A stretch of DNA of 33,405 nucleotides, from the NCBI GenBank assembly GCA_001443485.1, contig LDXQ01000023.1, positions 1,554 through 34,958 of the forward strand, written 5' to 3'. The notes beneath the pieces are model-generated. The model searched no databases, was not told where the DNA came from, and saw only the letters and a program-made list of their open reading frames with translations. This DNA comes from Candidatus Sysuimicrobiota bacterium CSP1-3 (GTDB taxonomy: Bacteria; Sysuimicrobiota; Sysuimicrobiia; Sysuimicrobiales; Humicultoraceae). Shown here piece after piece: positions 32,442 through 33,405 of the stretch; position 1 is the stretch's first letter, and each line of letters starts with the position of its first letter. The translations under genes and the position numbers were made by a program.

Positions 32442-33405
32442 ATGCGGGTTGTCGCCGACGTCCACCTCCACTCCAAGTACAGCCGGGCCACCAGCCGGGA
32501 CATGGACGTGGAGAACCTGGCCCGCTGGTGCAAGCTCAAGGGCATCACCCTGGTCGGCACCGGGGACTTCACCCACCCGGTGTGGTTCCGCGAGATGCGG
32601 GCCAAACTCAAACCCACAGGGCGCGGCCTCTTCACCTACGACGGCATGCACTTCCTGCTCACCGTCGAGGTCTCCAACATCTACCCGCAGGGGGGACGGC
32701 TGCGCAAGATCCACAACGTGATTCTGGCGCCCTCGTTCGAGGTCGTGGAGCGGATCAACGCGGTGCTCGGCCGCTTCGGCAACCTGATGGCCGACGGCCG
32801 GCCCACGCTCTCCCTGCCCTCAGACAAACTCGTCGAGTACGTCATGGAGCTGTCGCCGAACTGCCTGATCATTCCGGCGCACGTCTGGACGCCGTGGTTC
32901 TCCCTCTACGGATCCAACTCGGGCTTCGACTCGCTGGAGGAATGCTTCCGCGATCAGAGCAAGCACATCGTCGCCGTGGAGACGGGGCTGTCCAGCGACC
33001 CGTCGATGAACTGGCGCCTCTCCGAACTGGACCGGGTGATGCTGGTGAGCAACTCCGACGCGCACTCGCCGGCGAAACTCGGGCGGGAGGCCAACGTCTT
33101 CGAGTTGGATGATCTGGACTACGGCGAACTGGTGCGCATCCTCCGCGAAAAGGACACCGCCCGCTTCCTGTATACGATCGAATTCTTTCCGGAGGAAGGG
33201 AAGTACCATTTCGACGGCCACCGCAACTGTAACCAGCGCCTCTCGCCAAAGGAGACGAAGGCGCTGAACGGCATCTGCCCGGTCTGCCGCCGCCCGCTGA
33301 CGGTGGGCGTGATGCACCGCGTCGAACTGCTGGCCGACCGCGAAGAGGGCTACGTCCCCGAGAGAGCCGTGCCCTACCGCAACCTGATCCCGCTGGAGGA
33401 GATCA
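32442..33405 (+). CDS. Endonuclease Q-like PHP-domain protein (3' end outside window)
   Basis: 321 codons are open to the window edge without a stop. The N-terminal PHP metal motif is VADVHLHSKYSRATSRD. Next come LVGTGDFTHPVWF, EVSNIYPQGGRLRKIHNVILAP, PAHVWTPWFSLYGSNSGFDSLEECF, AVETGLSSDPSMNWRLS and VSNSDAHSPAKLGREAN. A four-Cys zinc finger begins near CNQRLSPKE and CPVCRRPLT. This is the pattern of the EndoQ family, which in archaea and some bacteria nicks DNA 5' of deaminated bases (uracil, hypoxanthine, xanthine). ATG 32442 is the only plausible start; no ribosome site is close. It is divergent from the ArsR operon. Confidence 0.9.
   Translation, partial: MRVVADVHLHSKYSRATSRDMDVENLARWCKLKGITLVGTGDFTHPVWFREMRAKLKPTGRGLFTYDGMHFLLTVEVSNIYPQGGRLRKIHNVILAPSFEVVERINAVLGRFGNLMADGRPTLSLPSDKLVEYVMELSPNCLIIPAHVWTPWFSLYGSNSGFDSLEECFRDQSKHIVAVETGLSSDPSMNWRLSELDRVMLVSNSDAHSPAKLGREANVFELDDLDYGELVRILREKDTARFLYTIEFFPEEGKYHFDGHRNCNQRLSPKETKALNGICPVCRRPLTVGVMHRVELLADREEGYVPERAVPYRNLIPLEEI

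Overview
The window comes from a high-GC bacterial chromosome and is densely packed with housekeeping genes, most of them on the minus strand. No single gene fixes the phylum. The block mfd, foldase, mazG, rqcP, eno, adeC, ftsB/divIC, yabR combines two known orders. The Bacillota order is mfd...mazG-rqcP...divIC-yabR. The Actinomycetota order is mfd-mazG-eno-ftsB. This points to a deep-branching Gram-positive-related (Terrabacteria-type) lineage; that placement is inference.

Layout. 1-1083 (-): 3' truncated zinc-ribbon / class III cyclase / AAA ATPase signalling protein. 1154-10589 (-): information-processing and division block: yabR (with a perfect TTGACA-N17-TATAAT promoter), ftsB/divIC, a frameshifted adenine deaminase, eno, rqcP, mazG, a SurA/PrsA-like foldase and mfd. 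10751-10834 (-): tRNA-Tyr(GUA). 10918-12129 (-): MFS transporter, divergent from a small membrane protein (12270-12623, +). 12625-19399 (-): translationally coupled operon nadE, then an FMN-domain glutamate synthase subunit with an internal tandem duplication, then a fused amidotransferase-GXGXG subunit. 19487-19876 (-): small lipoprotein. 19971-22698 (+): a GEMM-I (cyclic-di-GMP class I) riboswitch followed by three pilin-like genes. 22791-25695 (-): zur-znuA-znuC-znuB metal uptake operon with a Fur-type box over the start of zur. 25817-30040 (-): glnA preceded by a soluble histidine kinase, an ANTAR response regulator and a DUF192 protein. 30156-31469 (+): geranylgeranyl-reductase-like flavoprotein. 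31504-32336 (-): ArsR-type repressor plus AHSA1/SRPBCC protein. 32442-end (+): endonuclease Q-like PHP-domain protein, cut by the window edge.

How the parts fit. Nitrogen metabolism is over-represented: glutamine synthetase, a split glutamate synthase, glutamine-dependent NAD synthetase, and a kinase/ANTAR pair next to glnA. The glnA leader holds two mutually exclusive hairpins, one of them terminator-like, just before the ribosome binding site. That is the arrangement an ANTAR antiterminator would act on. The pilin cluster appears to be under second-messenger control through its riboswitch.

The two most unusual items are the duplicated, half-degenerate glutamate synthase subunit and the glnA leader with its neighbouring ANTAR system. 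No CRISPR array, insertion sequence, prophage or defence system was seen.
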